DNA of 61,053 nucleotides from JAWKTM01 sp041399085. GTDB taxonomy: Bacteria > Planctomycetota > Planctomycetia > Pirellulales > Pirellulaceae. Position numbers and translations under genes: made by a program. The stretch spans positions 1-61,053 of the forward strand of contig JAWKTM010000041.1 in assembly GCA_041399085.1 (NCBI GenBank), read 5' to 3'. Of this stretch, positions 51,812 to 59,743 are shown piece after piece; within the stretch, counting starts at the first letter, position 1, and each line of letters opens with the position of its first letter. A model generated the notes under the pieces. The model was not told the DNA's origin. It worked only from the letters and a program-made list of their open reading frames with translations, and made no database searches.

Positions 51812-53431
51812 GTGGCTAAGCAATTGATGTTCGAGGATCACGCCCGGCAGAAGATGCTGCAAGGCGTGGACAAGCTGGCGAATGCCGTCGCCATCACGAT
51901 GGGGCCGACCGGCCGCAACGTGATTATCGACAAGTCGTTCGGCGGTCCCACGGTGACCAAGGACGGCGTGACGGTAGCCAAGGAAATCGAGTTGGAAGAT
52001 CGCTTCGAGAACATGGGCTCGAAGCTGGTGGTCGAGGTCGCTCAGAAGACGTCGGATCTGGCCGGCGACGGCACGACCACGGCGACGGTTCTGGCTCGAG
52101 CCATCTTCAAGGAAGGTCTGCGAAACATCGTGGCGGGCAGCAACCCGACCGCGATTCGTCGCGGCATCGACAAGGCCGTGGATGCGGCGGTCGCCAAGCT
52201 GACGGAAATGTCCAAGCCGGTAACGAGCAAGGACGAAGTGGCTCAAGTCGGAGCGATCAGCGCCAACAACGATATGGTGATCGGCGAGCTGTTGGCGGAT
52301 GCCTTGCATCGCGTCGGCAAGGACGGCGTGATCACGGTCGAAGAAGGCAAGACCCGCGAAACGACGGTCGAGTATGTCGACGGCATGCAGTTCGACAAGG
52401 GTTATATCTCGCCGTACTTCATCAACCGTCCGGCCGAAATGGACGTGTTGTTGGAGAACGCGTTGATCTTGATTCACGAGAAGAAGATCAGCAACATTCG
52501 CGACTTGGTTCCGATCTTGGAAAAGGTCAGCCAAACGGGTCGCCCGCTGTTGATTATCGCCGAGGACGTGGACGCCGAGGCGTTGACGTTGTTGGTGGTG
52601 AACAAGCTGCGGGGCGTGTTGAATGTTTGTGCCGTGAAGGCGCCGGGCTTTGGCGATCGCCGCAAGGCCATGTTGGGCGACATCGCGGTGTTGACCGGCG
52701 GCACGCTGATCAGCGAAGACTTGGGCTTGCAGCTTGAGAACCTGACGCTGGATCATCTGGGCAAAGCCAAGAAGATCACGGTCGACAAGAGCAATACGAC
52801 GATCGTGGAAGGCGCCGGCCAACGCGGTGACATCGACAAGCGGATCGGCCAGATCAAGGCTCAGATCGAGCAAGTCGATAGCGAGTACGACAAGGAGAAG
52901 TTCCAAGAGCGGCTTGCGAAGCTGTCCGGCGGCGTGGCGGTGATTTCGGTTGGCGCCGAGACCGAAGCCGACATGAAGCAGAAGAAGGCTCGTGTGGAAG
53001 ACGCCTTGCACGCGACTCGCGCGGCCGTCGAAGAAGGCATCTTGCCGGGCGGCGGCGTGGCGTTGCTGCGTTGCAGGGCCGCGGTCGAAAAGGCTCGCAG
53101 CGCCGCTCGCGGCGACGAGCGAATCGGTGTCGACATCATCTTGGGCGTGCTCGACGCGCCGCTGCGTCAGATCGCTGACAACGGCGGCATCGACGGCGCG
53201 GTGATCGCGGACGAAGTTTCGGAGAAGGCCGAGAACATCGGCTACAACGCGAACTCCGGCCAATACGTCGACATGTACAAGGCTGGCGTGATCGATCCGG
53301 TCAAGGTCGTGCGCACGGCGTTGGGCAACGCGGCCAGCATCGCTGGGTTGCTGTTGACGACCGAAGCTTTGGTGACAAACTTCGACAAGGAAGACAAGTC
53401 GAAGCGACAAGCCGAAGGGGCGATTCGCTAA
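51812..53431 (+). CDS. groEL: Chaperonin GroEL (copy 2, no GGM tail)
   Basis: A 539-residue second 60-kDa chaperonin with intact ATPase motifs (AGDGTTTATVLARAIF, TKDGVTVAKEIELEDRFENMG, ILPGGGVALLRC). It ends in a charged, non-GGM tail (EDKSKRQAEGAIR). It is clearly diverged from copy 1 in the apical domain (KTRETTVEYVDGMQFDKGYISPYF) and the C-terminus, so it probably has a specialised client set. The start is the GTG at 51812 with AAGGA upstream. A strong terminator follows. Confidence 0.97.
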   Translation: MAKQLMFEDHARQKMLQGVDKLANAVAITMGPTGRNVIIDKSFGGPTVTKDGVTVAKEIELEDRFENMGSKLVVEVAQKTSDLAGDGTTTATVLARAIFKEGLRNIVAGSNPTAIRRGIDKAVDAAVAKLTEMSKPVTSKDEVAQVGAISANNDMVIGELLADALHRVGKDGVITVEEGKTRETTVEYVDGMQFDKGYISPYFINRPAEMDVLLENALILIHEKKISNIRDLVPILEKVSQTGRPLLIIAEDVDAEALTLLVVNKLRGVLNVCAVKAPGFGDRRKAMLGDIAVLTGGTLISEDLGLQLENLTLDHLGKAKKITVDKSNTTIVEGAGQRGDIDKRIGQIKAQIEQVDSEYDKEKFQERLAKLSGGVAVISVGAETEADMKQKKARVEDALHATRAAVEEGILPGGGVALLRCRAAVEKARSAARGDERIGVDIILGVLDAPLRQIADNGGIDGAVIADEVSEKAENIGYNANSGQYVDMYKAGVIDPVKVVRTALGNAASIAGLLLTTEALVTNFDKEDKSKRQAEGAIR

Positions 53432-53496
53432 CGGCGATCCCGATTAGAAGCCGCGTTTCGCGTGAGCGGAACGCTGGATTTGGGAAACCAACCAAG

Positions 53497-53529
53497 TAGG
53501 TCGCCTCGCATTCGGGGCGACCTATTTTT
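53497..53529 (+). terminator. Rho-independent terminator after groEL2
   Basis: A 9-bp perfect stem, TAGGTCGCC (53497-53505) with GGCGACCTA (53516-53524), is followed directly by five T. It lies 66 bases after the groEL2 stop and closes the groEL1-groES-groEL2 unit. Confidence 0.92.
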
Positions 53530-53619
53530 CCATGAGCTTTGGCGAAACGGCACATCGCCGATCGCTTCACCACTCGATTACCTGGGCGACGCACGACGCG
53601 CCGCTGCCGCACAAAGACC

Positions 53620-54759
53620 ATGTCCACGATGTCGGAAAAACGAGATTACTACGAAGTGCTCGGCGTGGCCCGCACGGCAACGGAAGCCGAGATCGCCCGC
53701 TCGTATCGCAAGCTGGCGATCAAATATCACCCGGACAGCAACCGCGAAGATGAAACGGCGGTCGAAAAGTTCAAGGAAGCTTCCGAAGCTTATGAGGTGT
53801 TGAGCGATTCGGATAAGCGAGCTCGATACGATCAGTTCGGACATGCGGGAGTGGGCGGCGCGAGTCCTCACTTTCACGACGTGGAAGACATCTTCGACGC
53901 GTTCGGCGGCATCTTTGGCGAGCTGTTTGGCGGCGGAGGCGGACGAAGAACGCGTCGCGCTCGACGCGGATCGGATCTGCGTTGCGACGTGACCCTGGAT
54001 CTGGAAGAAGCTGCTCGTGGAGTGACAAAAACCGTCGAGTTCACTCGCAGCAAACCGTGCGATACGTGCGGCGCCACGGGCGCCGCGCCCGGTTCATCGC
54101 GCGAGACTTGTACGCGCTGTGGCGGTGTGGGCCAAGTCGTACAGTCGGCGGGTATCCTCCGCGTGCAGACGACTTGCCCGTCATGTCGTGGCGCGGGAGT
54201 CGTGATTCGCGATCCTTGTACGAGCTGCCGCGGGGCTGGCTACGTGGCAGCGAAGGTTCGTTTGGACGTGGCGGTTCCGGCCGGGATCGACGACGGGATG
54301 CGAATTCGCTTGCCTCAAGAAGGCGAGCCGAGTCCCGACGGCGGCCCGCCCGGCGATTGTTATTGTTTCGTCCGCGTTCGCCCGCACCGAATCTTCCAGC
54401 GCGACGGCAAGAATCTGGTGCTTCAATTGCCGATTTCGTACAGCCAAGCGGCGTTGGGCGCTTCGATCGAAGTGCCGACGCTGGACGGGCCCGATACGTT
54501 GGAAGTGCCGGCCGGAACGCAATCCGGCGACGTGTTCCGGCTGCGAGGCCGCGGCGTGGCCGATCCGCGCGGTGGGCGTCCCGGCGATTTGTTGGTGCAA
54601 ACCTATATCGAAGTACCGAAGAAATTGACCGGCCGACAAGAGGAGCTGCTGCGCGAACTGGCGGAGCTGGATCACGCTCACGTCACACCGCACCGCAAAG
54701 GTTTTCTCGAAAAGCTGCGTGACTATTTCACGGGCGACGACGGTGACGGCGATTCGTAA
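53620..54759 (+). CDS. dnaJ: Chaperone DnaJ (Hsp40)
   Basis: A 379-residue class A J-protein. The J-domain has HPD (IKYHPDSN) at residues about 35-37. A Gly-rich FGGIFGELFGGGGG linker follows, then the zinc domain with four CxxCxGxG repeats (CDTCGATG, CTRCGGVG, CPSCRGAG, CTSCRGAG). The two beta-barrel client-binding domains come next (VPAGIDDGMRIRLPQEGE, VPAGTQSGDVFRLRGRGV) and a dimerisation end. It stimulates DnaK; no dnaK lies in this window. The start is ATG 53620; ATG 53629 is equally possible. Confidence 0.97.
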   Translation: MSTMSEKRDYYEVLGVARTATEAEIARSYRKLAIKYHPDSNREDETAVEKFKEASEAYEVLSDSDKRARYDQFGHAGVGGASPHFHDVEDIFDAFGGIFGELFGGGGGRRTRRARRGSDLRCDVTLDLEEAARGVTKTVEFTRSKPCDTCGATGAAPGSSRETCTRCGGVGQVVQSAGILRVQTTCPSCRGAGVVIRDPCTSCRGAGYVAAKVRLDVAVPAGIDDGMRIRLPQEGEPSPDGGPPGDCYCFVRVRPHRIFQRDGKNLVLQLPISYSQAALGASIEVPTLDGPDTLEVPAGTQSGDVFRLRGRGVADPRGGRPGDLLVQTYIEVPKKLTGRQEELLRELAELDHAHVTPHRKGFLEKLRDYFTGDDGDGDS

Positions 54760-54840
54760 CCCCGCCTGGCCGTGCGGCGACTTTCGAATCGGCGCGGAAA
54801 CATTTTGAATAAGGCATAGGAACGACGAGGTTCAGAAACG

Positions 54841-55446
54841 ATGTCTCATAACCCAGAATCCGAAAACCCAGATGTCGAGCCATCCGCGACGCAAGCCAAC
54901 TCGGATTCGGCTTCGAATGACGCGGCCTTGGATGAATTGGAGCAAGCCATCGAGACGACCGCGGCGGCCCGCGAGCAGTCACTTCCGGGCGATGAATTGT
55001 CGGCTGTCAAGGCGGACTTGGACCAGGCCGAGCGACGCGTGCTGATGGCTCAAGCCGAACTGGAAAACTTTCGCAAACGCATGCGGCGCGAAATGGAAGA
55101 CGAACGTCGCTTCGCGTCGCTGCCGCTCATCAAGGATTTGCTGGGCGTGGTGGATAATCTCCAACGAGCGATCGAAGCGGCCGAGCAAAGCGAAAGCGGC
55201 GGCGGTTTGCTGGAAGGCGTGAAAATGGTCGCCGGTCAGATGGAGTCGATCTTGGCCAAGCACAATTGCCAAGTGATCGATCCGCTGGGCGAAGAGTTTG
55301 ACCCGAATCGTCACGAGGCGATCTCGCAACAGCCGAGCGACGAGCACGATCCGGGCAAGGTTTCGCTGGTGTATTCTCGGGGATACTTGCTGCACGACCG
55401 CGTCGTTCGGCCCGCCCAAGTGATCGTCTCGACCGGCAATGCCTGA
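54841..55446 (+). CDS. grpE: Nucleotide-exchange factor GrpE
   Basis: A 201-residue DnaK nucleotide-exchange factor. An acidic, disordered N-terminus (about 1-45) is followed by a long coiled-coil helix (VKADLDQAERRVLMAQAELENFRKRMRREM) and the beta-wing with LLGVVDNLQRAIEAAEQ, VIDPLGEEFDPNRHEAI and the C-terminal GYLLHDRVVRPAQVIVS. These are all conserved GrpE features. It lies 81 bases downstream of dnaJ on the same strand. Confidence 0.95.
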   Translation: MSHNPESENPDVEPSATQANSDSASNDAALDELEQAIETTAAAREQSLPGDELSAVKADLDQAERRVLMAQAELENFRKRMRREMEDERRFASLPLIKDLLGVVDNLQRAIEAAEQSESGGGLLEGVKMVAGQMESILAKHNCQVIDPLGEEFDPNRHEAISQQPSDEHDPGKVSLVYSRGYLLHDRVVRPAQVIVSTGNA

Positions 55447-55588
55447 CACTCCCGCCGAAGACTTGTCTCCCGTCCAATGACTTCCATCTGCTTACTCCTA
55501 TCCAACTGAACCACCAGCCGAAGTCGCGCGGCCGACGAAGCTGGCGACTCGGATATCCAAACGCCACAGTCCACGAGGTTCTTCCGTT

Positions 55589-55900
55589 ATGCCCACCTAC
55601 GATTACGAATGCGATGCTTGCGGACATGGTTTCGAGCTGTTCCAAACCATTTCGGAACCGGTGAAAACCAAGTGCCCGGAATGTGGAAAGAAGAAGCTGC
55701 GGCGGCTGTTCGGTACCGGCGCGGCGGTGATGTTCAAGGGGTCGGGCTTCTATCAAACCGACTACCGCAGCGATTCCTATAAGAAGGCGGCTGCCGCCGA
55801 TAAGAAATCGACGAGCGACTCTGGTTCGTCGTCGTCCGATTCCGGTTCCGCGAAGACGGAAAAGAAATCGGAATCCAAGCCCGCGAAGGACGCCACGTAA
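55589..55900 (+). CDS. FmdB-type zinc-ribbon protein
   Basis: A 103-residue protein with a rubredoxin-like zinc ribbon (C8-x2-C11 and C29-x2-C32: YDYECDACGH and TKCPECGK) and the family tail AAVMFKGSGFYQTDY. The last 40 residues are a Lys/Ser/Asp-rich low-complexity region. Named FmdB for a putative regulatory gene; the function is unknown, probably linked to translation or stress. It lies 142 bases after grpE and 8 bases before yacG. Confidence 0.9.
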   Translation: MPTYDYECDACGHGFELFQTISEPVKTKCPECGKKKLRRLFGTGAAVMFKGSGFYQTDYRSDSYKKAAAADKKSTSDSGSSSSDSGSAKTEKKSESKPAKDAT

Positions 55901-55908
55901 ATATCGCC

Positions 55909-56106
55909 ATGCTCGCTCCCGCCCGGCAACCTAAATGCCCGACGTGCTCCGAGCCGTTTGATCCGGCGCGATCGGCCGCGGTCCCCTTCTGCAGCGAACG
56001 TTGTCGGCAGATCGATTTGGGACGTTGGCTGGATGAACGTTACGGATTACCTTATGAGCCTGAAAACGTGGACGATGGATTCGGCGACGAGTATGACGAC
56101 CGTTAG
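55909..56106 (+). CDS. yacG: DNA gyrase inhibitor YacG
   Basis: A 65-residue zinc protein with four ligands C10-x2-C13 and C28-x3-C32 (KCPTCSEP, PFCSERCRQIDLGRWL), the arrangement known from E. coli YacG, which binds gyrase and blocks DNA binding. The acidic C-terminus (EPENVDDGFGDEYDD) also fits. The start ATG 55909 lies just after the FmdB-type gene. Confidence 0.93.
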   Translation: MLAPARQPKCPTCSEPFDPARSAAVPFCSERCRQIDLGRWLDERYGLPYEPENVDDGFGDEYDDR

Positions 56107-56182
56107 GTCGCTTCGTTTCCTTCATCTCGCCGGTCGTTAGGGTAATGCGGAAAGTTCTCGCCGCGTCGAAAGGACGAGCTAC

Positions 56183-57559
56183 ATGTCGGATGGACCGAAA
56201 CTGTTGGCGCCGTGGCGTTGGCGCGAACACTGTCCGTGGCTAATTCTGCTGCAAACGTTTAGCTTGGCCATCAGCATGCCGATCCTGTTCTGCGGAACGG
56301 CCGGCGCTTTGTTGACGCCGATCGGATGGCGTTTGAGCGAAGTGCTGTTCATTGGCGATGTGGTCGACGACGATCGGCTAACGGCGGCCGGGCCCGTGCT
56401 GCAGCCGCTCATGAACCGCAACGCGCATTGGCCGTTTCCCGCTGACGTTGACGGCGACGAGCTTGACACGGTGCGGGGCGACGCGTTGCATGCGTGGCCT
56501 TATTTCGAAGCCGTCCATCCCACGGCCGAAGCGTTTCCGCAACCGTTGCCTTGGATCATGCAACGTCTGCCGGGCAACAGCGGCACGGTGTATTGGCGAT
56601 TTGTCGAACCGTTTCGCACGATGTTCCGCGCGGGGTTGAACGTGCGCGAATTCGCCTATTTGGTGTTCGGTTGCCTCTGGACCGTGGCGGTCTGGGCGTT
56701 CTTCGGCGGAGTCATCACGCGGATCGCCGTCGTGCGATTGGGCCGCGAAGAGCCGATGAACTTTAAGACGGCCGTTGGCTACGTGCTACGCAAATGGCGG
56801 TCGTATTTCGCAGCGCCTTTCATGCCGTTGATCGGCATCTTTCTCATCGCCTTGCCGTTGGCATTGTGCGGCCTGTTGATGCGCAGCGACGTGGGCGCGG
56901 CCATAATCGGCTTCATCTACCCAGTGTTGTTGCTGCTGTGCGGATTCTTCATGGTGTTGTTGTCGATCGGCCTGATGTTTGGTTGGCCGTTGATGTGGGG
57001 AGCGATCAGCAGCGAGCAATCGGGCGATGGCTTCGAAGCGTTCAGCCGTTCGTTCTCCTACACATTTCAACGACCGCTGCACTATTTGTTCTATGCCCTC
57101 GTCGCGCTCGTGTTCAGCGCGCTTTGCTGGCTAGTTGTCAGCGTCTCGGCCAACGCCGTGATCCAACTGACGGGTCTCGGTCTGGCAACCGGCTCGGGGC
57201 TGGATCGCTACTTCGAGATCGAGAACGCGGCCGGCGGCGCGGCGGGAATGGCCGAAAGCCTGTTTGATTTCGGCGCCGGCCTGGTTCATTCCGTGGCCGT
57301 GGGAATCATGCACGGCTTGTTCTGGTGTCTAGCCGCGGCCATCTATCTGTTGCTTCGATCCAACGTGGATCACACCGAACTGGACGACGTGTACCTAGAG
57401 GACGAGCATCTGGAACGTCCGATGCCGGAACTGGCCCAAGATTCCGCTGGCGTCGCAATGGCTCCCGAAAGCGACAGCAAACAATCATCCAGCGAAGAGC
57501 CATCGGCCAAGTCCGCGGCCGACGATGAACCGCCGAAGCCACCCACGGTCGACGGTTAG
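56183..57559 (+). CDS. Conserved integral membrane protein of unknown function
   Basis: 458 residues with about six to seven hydrophobic segments: near residues 20-45, 155-180, 210-235, 240-275 (a long hydrophobic pair), 285-330 and 375-395. Segments include FAYLVFGCLWTVAVWAFFGGVITRIAV, FMPLIGIFLIALPLALCGLLM and HYLFYALVALVFSALCWLVVSVSA. The last 55 residues form a hydrophilic, Ser/Pro/Glu-rich tail. I do not recognise a family. Tandem hairpins follow the stop. Confidence 0.82.
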   Translation: MSDGPKLLAPWRWREHCPWLILLQTFSLAISMPILFCGTAGALLTPIGWRLSEVLFIGDVVDDDRLTAAGPVLQPLMNRNAHWPFPADVDGDELDTVRGDALHAWPYFEAVHPTAEAFPQPLPWIMQRLPGNSGTVYWRFVEPFRTMFRAGLNVREFAYLVFGCLWTVAVWAFFGGVITRIAVVRLGREEPMNFKTAVGYVLRKWRSYFAAPFMPLIGIFLIALPLALCGLLMRSDVGAAIIGFIYPVLLLLCGFFMVLLSIGLMFGWPLMWGAISSEQSGDGFEAFSRSFSYTFQRPLHYLFYALVALVFSALCWLVVSVSANAVIQLTGLGLATGSGLDRYFEIENAAGGAAGMAESLFDFGAGLVHSVAVGIMHGLFWCLAAAIYLLLRSNVDHTELDDVYLEDEHLERPMPELAQDSAGVAMAPESDSKQSSSEEPSAKSAADDEPPKPPTVDG

Positions 57560-57578
57560 CCAAGAACAATGTTGTAAC

Positions 57579-57633
57579 GCTCCGCCGTGTCGGAGCTTTC
57601 TCTCTTGGACTGCTCCGCCTTGTCGGAGCTTTC
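57579..57633 (+). repeat. Tandem hairpin repeat after the membrane-protein gene
   Basis: Two near-identical 22-base units, at 57579 and 57612, each form a GCTCCG/CGGAGC stem followed by TTTC. They differ by one base in the loop. They lie between the ends of two convergent genes, so they may terminate transcription or be a dispersed intergenic repeat. Confidence 0.75.
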
Positions 57634-57688
57634 GCGCCGCACCAATCCGGCGCAACCCAGCAACCAAGGCGGATTCCCAAAAAGACTT

Positions 57689-58654
57689 CTACCGCCGCAG
57701 CTCCGGACCCGCCGGCTTCGCAGCCGTCTTCGCCTTCGCCCCGGTCGTCACTTCTTGCAGCTCTTCCGTATATCGAGCCAGATACTGAAGCATGCTATCC
57801 GCGCCATTGAAGCCCACGACCGTCTCGTCCCAATCCATTTGGCGAGACAGCAGGCGGCCCGCATCCACATCGAATCGGATCGTTCCATTCGTCAATTGCT
57901 GCGCCAACTGAGCCAGGATTTGCGGGTCCTGCGTCGGCGTCAGCACCTGTGTCCGCACACTGATTGTCGCCACGCCGGTCTGCACCTTATCCAACGTAAA
58001 ATGCTTCCGCACATTGATGCGCTTCGACTGTCCGTTCGCCAATCGCACGAAGACTTCATCCGCCGCGTTCCACTCATGCCCGAGTTTCACTTGACCAGCG
58101 GGCAACGGAACGGCGATATCGCCCAGGCCCAACGAAGCTTGTCGTTGCGAACCGCCCTCGCGTTTTACCACATTCCCCAGCCGATCGATGGTGATCGTGG
58201 CCAGCGGCACACCGATCGTTTCTTGCACGCCTTCGTATTCCGGCGGAGCCTCTTCGTCCGTGCGGCTGTCATAACGCACTTCCGGTCGATCGGTGACCTG
58301 CTGCCACATCTCGACATTCTCGACCGAATGGGTGAACGTGATCGAACCATCTTCATGCACCGCGTCGATCTTCCAAACCTTGGTCGAAACGGCCCGCGAC
58401 TTCGACGTCTGCGTGTTCCCCTTGATCTTGGTTTCCGTCGTGGCGACGTGAACGACCTGCGTCTTGATAGTTTCGCCCGGCGTGAACTTGTACCGCAATT
58501 CAAACTCGACCTGCGGCACGCTCGACTTGGCCTTCTCCAGCTTCTCAGTCAGGCTTTCTTGATCGTCGGCCAGCACATACGGCGAAAGAAACAAGCTGCC
58601 TGACAGAAGGGCAGCCATCGCGGCGGAACCGAGAATCACAGAGCGAAGCGTCAT
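57689..58654 (-). CDS. Exported protein of unknown function
   Basis: The ATG at 58654 has a strong AAGGAGG 7 bases upstream, giving 321 residues. Residues 1-33 are a signal peptide (ending near VLADDQE). The rest is a beta-rich domain (ELRYKFTPGETIKTQVVHVATTETKI, then SKSRAVSTKVWKIDAVHEDGSITFTHSVENVEMW, then KHFTLDKVQTGVATISVRTQVL) resembling DUF6263-like planctomycete proteins. Function unknown; it could be a periplasmic binding or sensor domain. The longer frame to 58735 lacks any ribosome site. Confidence 0.8.
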   Translation of the reverse strand: MTLRSVILGSAAMAALLSGSLFLSPYVLADDQESLTEKLEKAKSSVPQVEFELRYKFTPGETIKTQVVHVATTETKIKGNTQTSKSRAVSTKVWKIDAVHEDGSITFTHSVENVEMWQQVTDRPEVRYDSRTDEEAPPEYEGVQETIGVPLATITIDRLGNVVKREGGSQRQASLGLGDIAVPLPAGQVKLGHEWNAADEVFVRLANGQSKRINVRKHFTLDKVQTGVATISVRTQVLTPTQDPQILAQLAQQLTNGTIRFDVDAGRLLSRQMDWDETVVGFNGADSMLQYLARYTEELQEVTTGAKAKTAAKPAGPELRR

Positions 58655-58749
58655 CGAATTTCCTCCTTGAAATCGAGTCGCGGTTAATCGAGCGTCTAAC
58701 GGCGGTCGGTTTCCATTCGCAGGTTTCCGGCCCAACCGAGCTTGTCGCG

Positions 58750-59598
58750 CTAAGTGCGATAGTAATCGTGATTCGGCACTTCGATCATCTTGAACCGAGC
58801 CGCGGCGCGTTCCACTCGCACGCGATCATTCGGCTGCACTTGGTCCAGCACGCGTCCGTCCACCACCACCGAAGTGCCGACATTCGGCTGCGGAACCACC
58901 ATTTCGTAAATGCGCTCCGCCGTATCCACCACCGGCCGCACGGTCAACGTATGCGGGCTGACCGGCGAGATCACGAACGCCTGCAAATTCTTTCGCAGGA
59001 TCGGGCCACCGGCCGAAAGGCTATGTGCCGTCGAGCCGATCGGCGTGCTGATAATCAAGCCGTCGCAACTATATGTGGTTGCCAATTTTCCGTCAACGTA
59101 AAGATCGACGTTCAACATCGAGAACGGCGGCCCGGCCAACACAGCCACCTCGTTCAAACCCAAAACGCTCGCCACTTCGCGGCCGTTTCGCTCCAGAACA
59201 CAGGTCAGCATCAAGTGCTCGACCATCTCGAACCGGCCGGCGCACAAGTCCGGCAACACCGCCACGAATTCATCGGGCGACAGCGCCGCCAGGAACCCGA
59301 GCTTCCCCAAGTTCACGCCGATCACGGGAATCTGATTCGTTCCCATCTGACGACCGGCTCGCAAAATCGACCCGTCGCCGCCCAGCACCACGGCAAAGTC
59401 GGCCTCAACGCCGGCCAGCTCCTCCGTAAACTCCAGGTCCACCAACAGCACGTCGGCATGTTGCTGAATCTGCGGAGTCAGCCGCGCGGCCTGCGAACGA
59501 ACATGCTCGCGGTCCCCCGCGCCGAGCACGATGGCGCGCGGACGGCGCGTGGTTGTCGATGATTCTGGCAGCTTGTCGGTTTGATTGGTTTCGGCCAT
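58750..59598 (-). CDS. nadK: NAD kinase
   Basis: A 282-residue enzyme that phosphorylates NAD to NADP with ATP or polyphosphate. The GGDG motif is at residues 73-76 (VVLGGDGSIL). The second signature is NEVAVL, with TYSCDGLIISTPIGSTAHSLSAGGPIL (substrate/catalytic region) and the C-terminal VVVDGRVL, all as in bacterial PpnK. The ATG at 59598 begins MAETNQTD, a plausible start; the frame extends further upstream without family sequence. Neighbours are not related in function. Confidence 0.96.
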   Translation of the reverse strand: MAETNQTDKLPESSTTTRRPRAIVLGAGDREHVRSQAARLTPQIQQHADVLLVDLEFTEELAGVEADFAVVLGGDGSILRAGRQMGTNQIPVIGVNLGKLGFLAALSPDEFVAVLPDLCAGRFEMVEHLMLTCVLERNGREVASVLGLNEVAVLAGPPFSMLNVDLYVDGKLATTYSCDGLIISTPIGSTAHSLSAGGPILRKNLQAFVISPVSPHTLTVRPVVDTAERIYEMVVPQPNVGTSVVVDGRVLDQVQPNDRVRVERAAARFKMIEVPNHDYYRT

Positions 59599-59743
59599 GT
59601 CATGATGATAGCCGCTAGGAATCGGCGGAGAAGCGGCAAGACTCAACGCCAGCGGCCGAATAGAATGCGTTTTCCAGCGGGCCAAGTCCGCGGCCGCCCG
59701 TGTCACTCGACGCCAGTCCCCCAACCCCATCGAGAGCTTTCCC

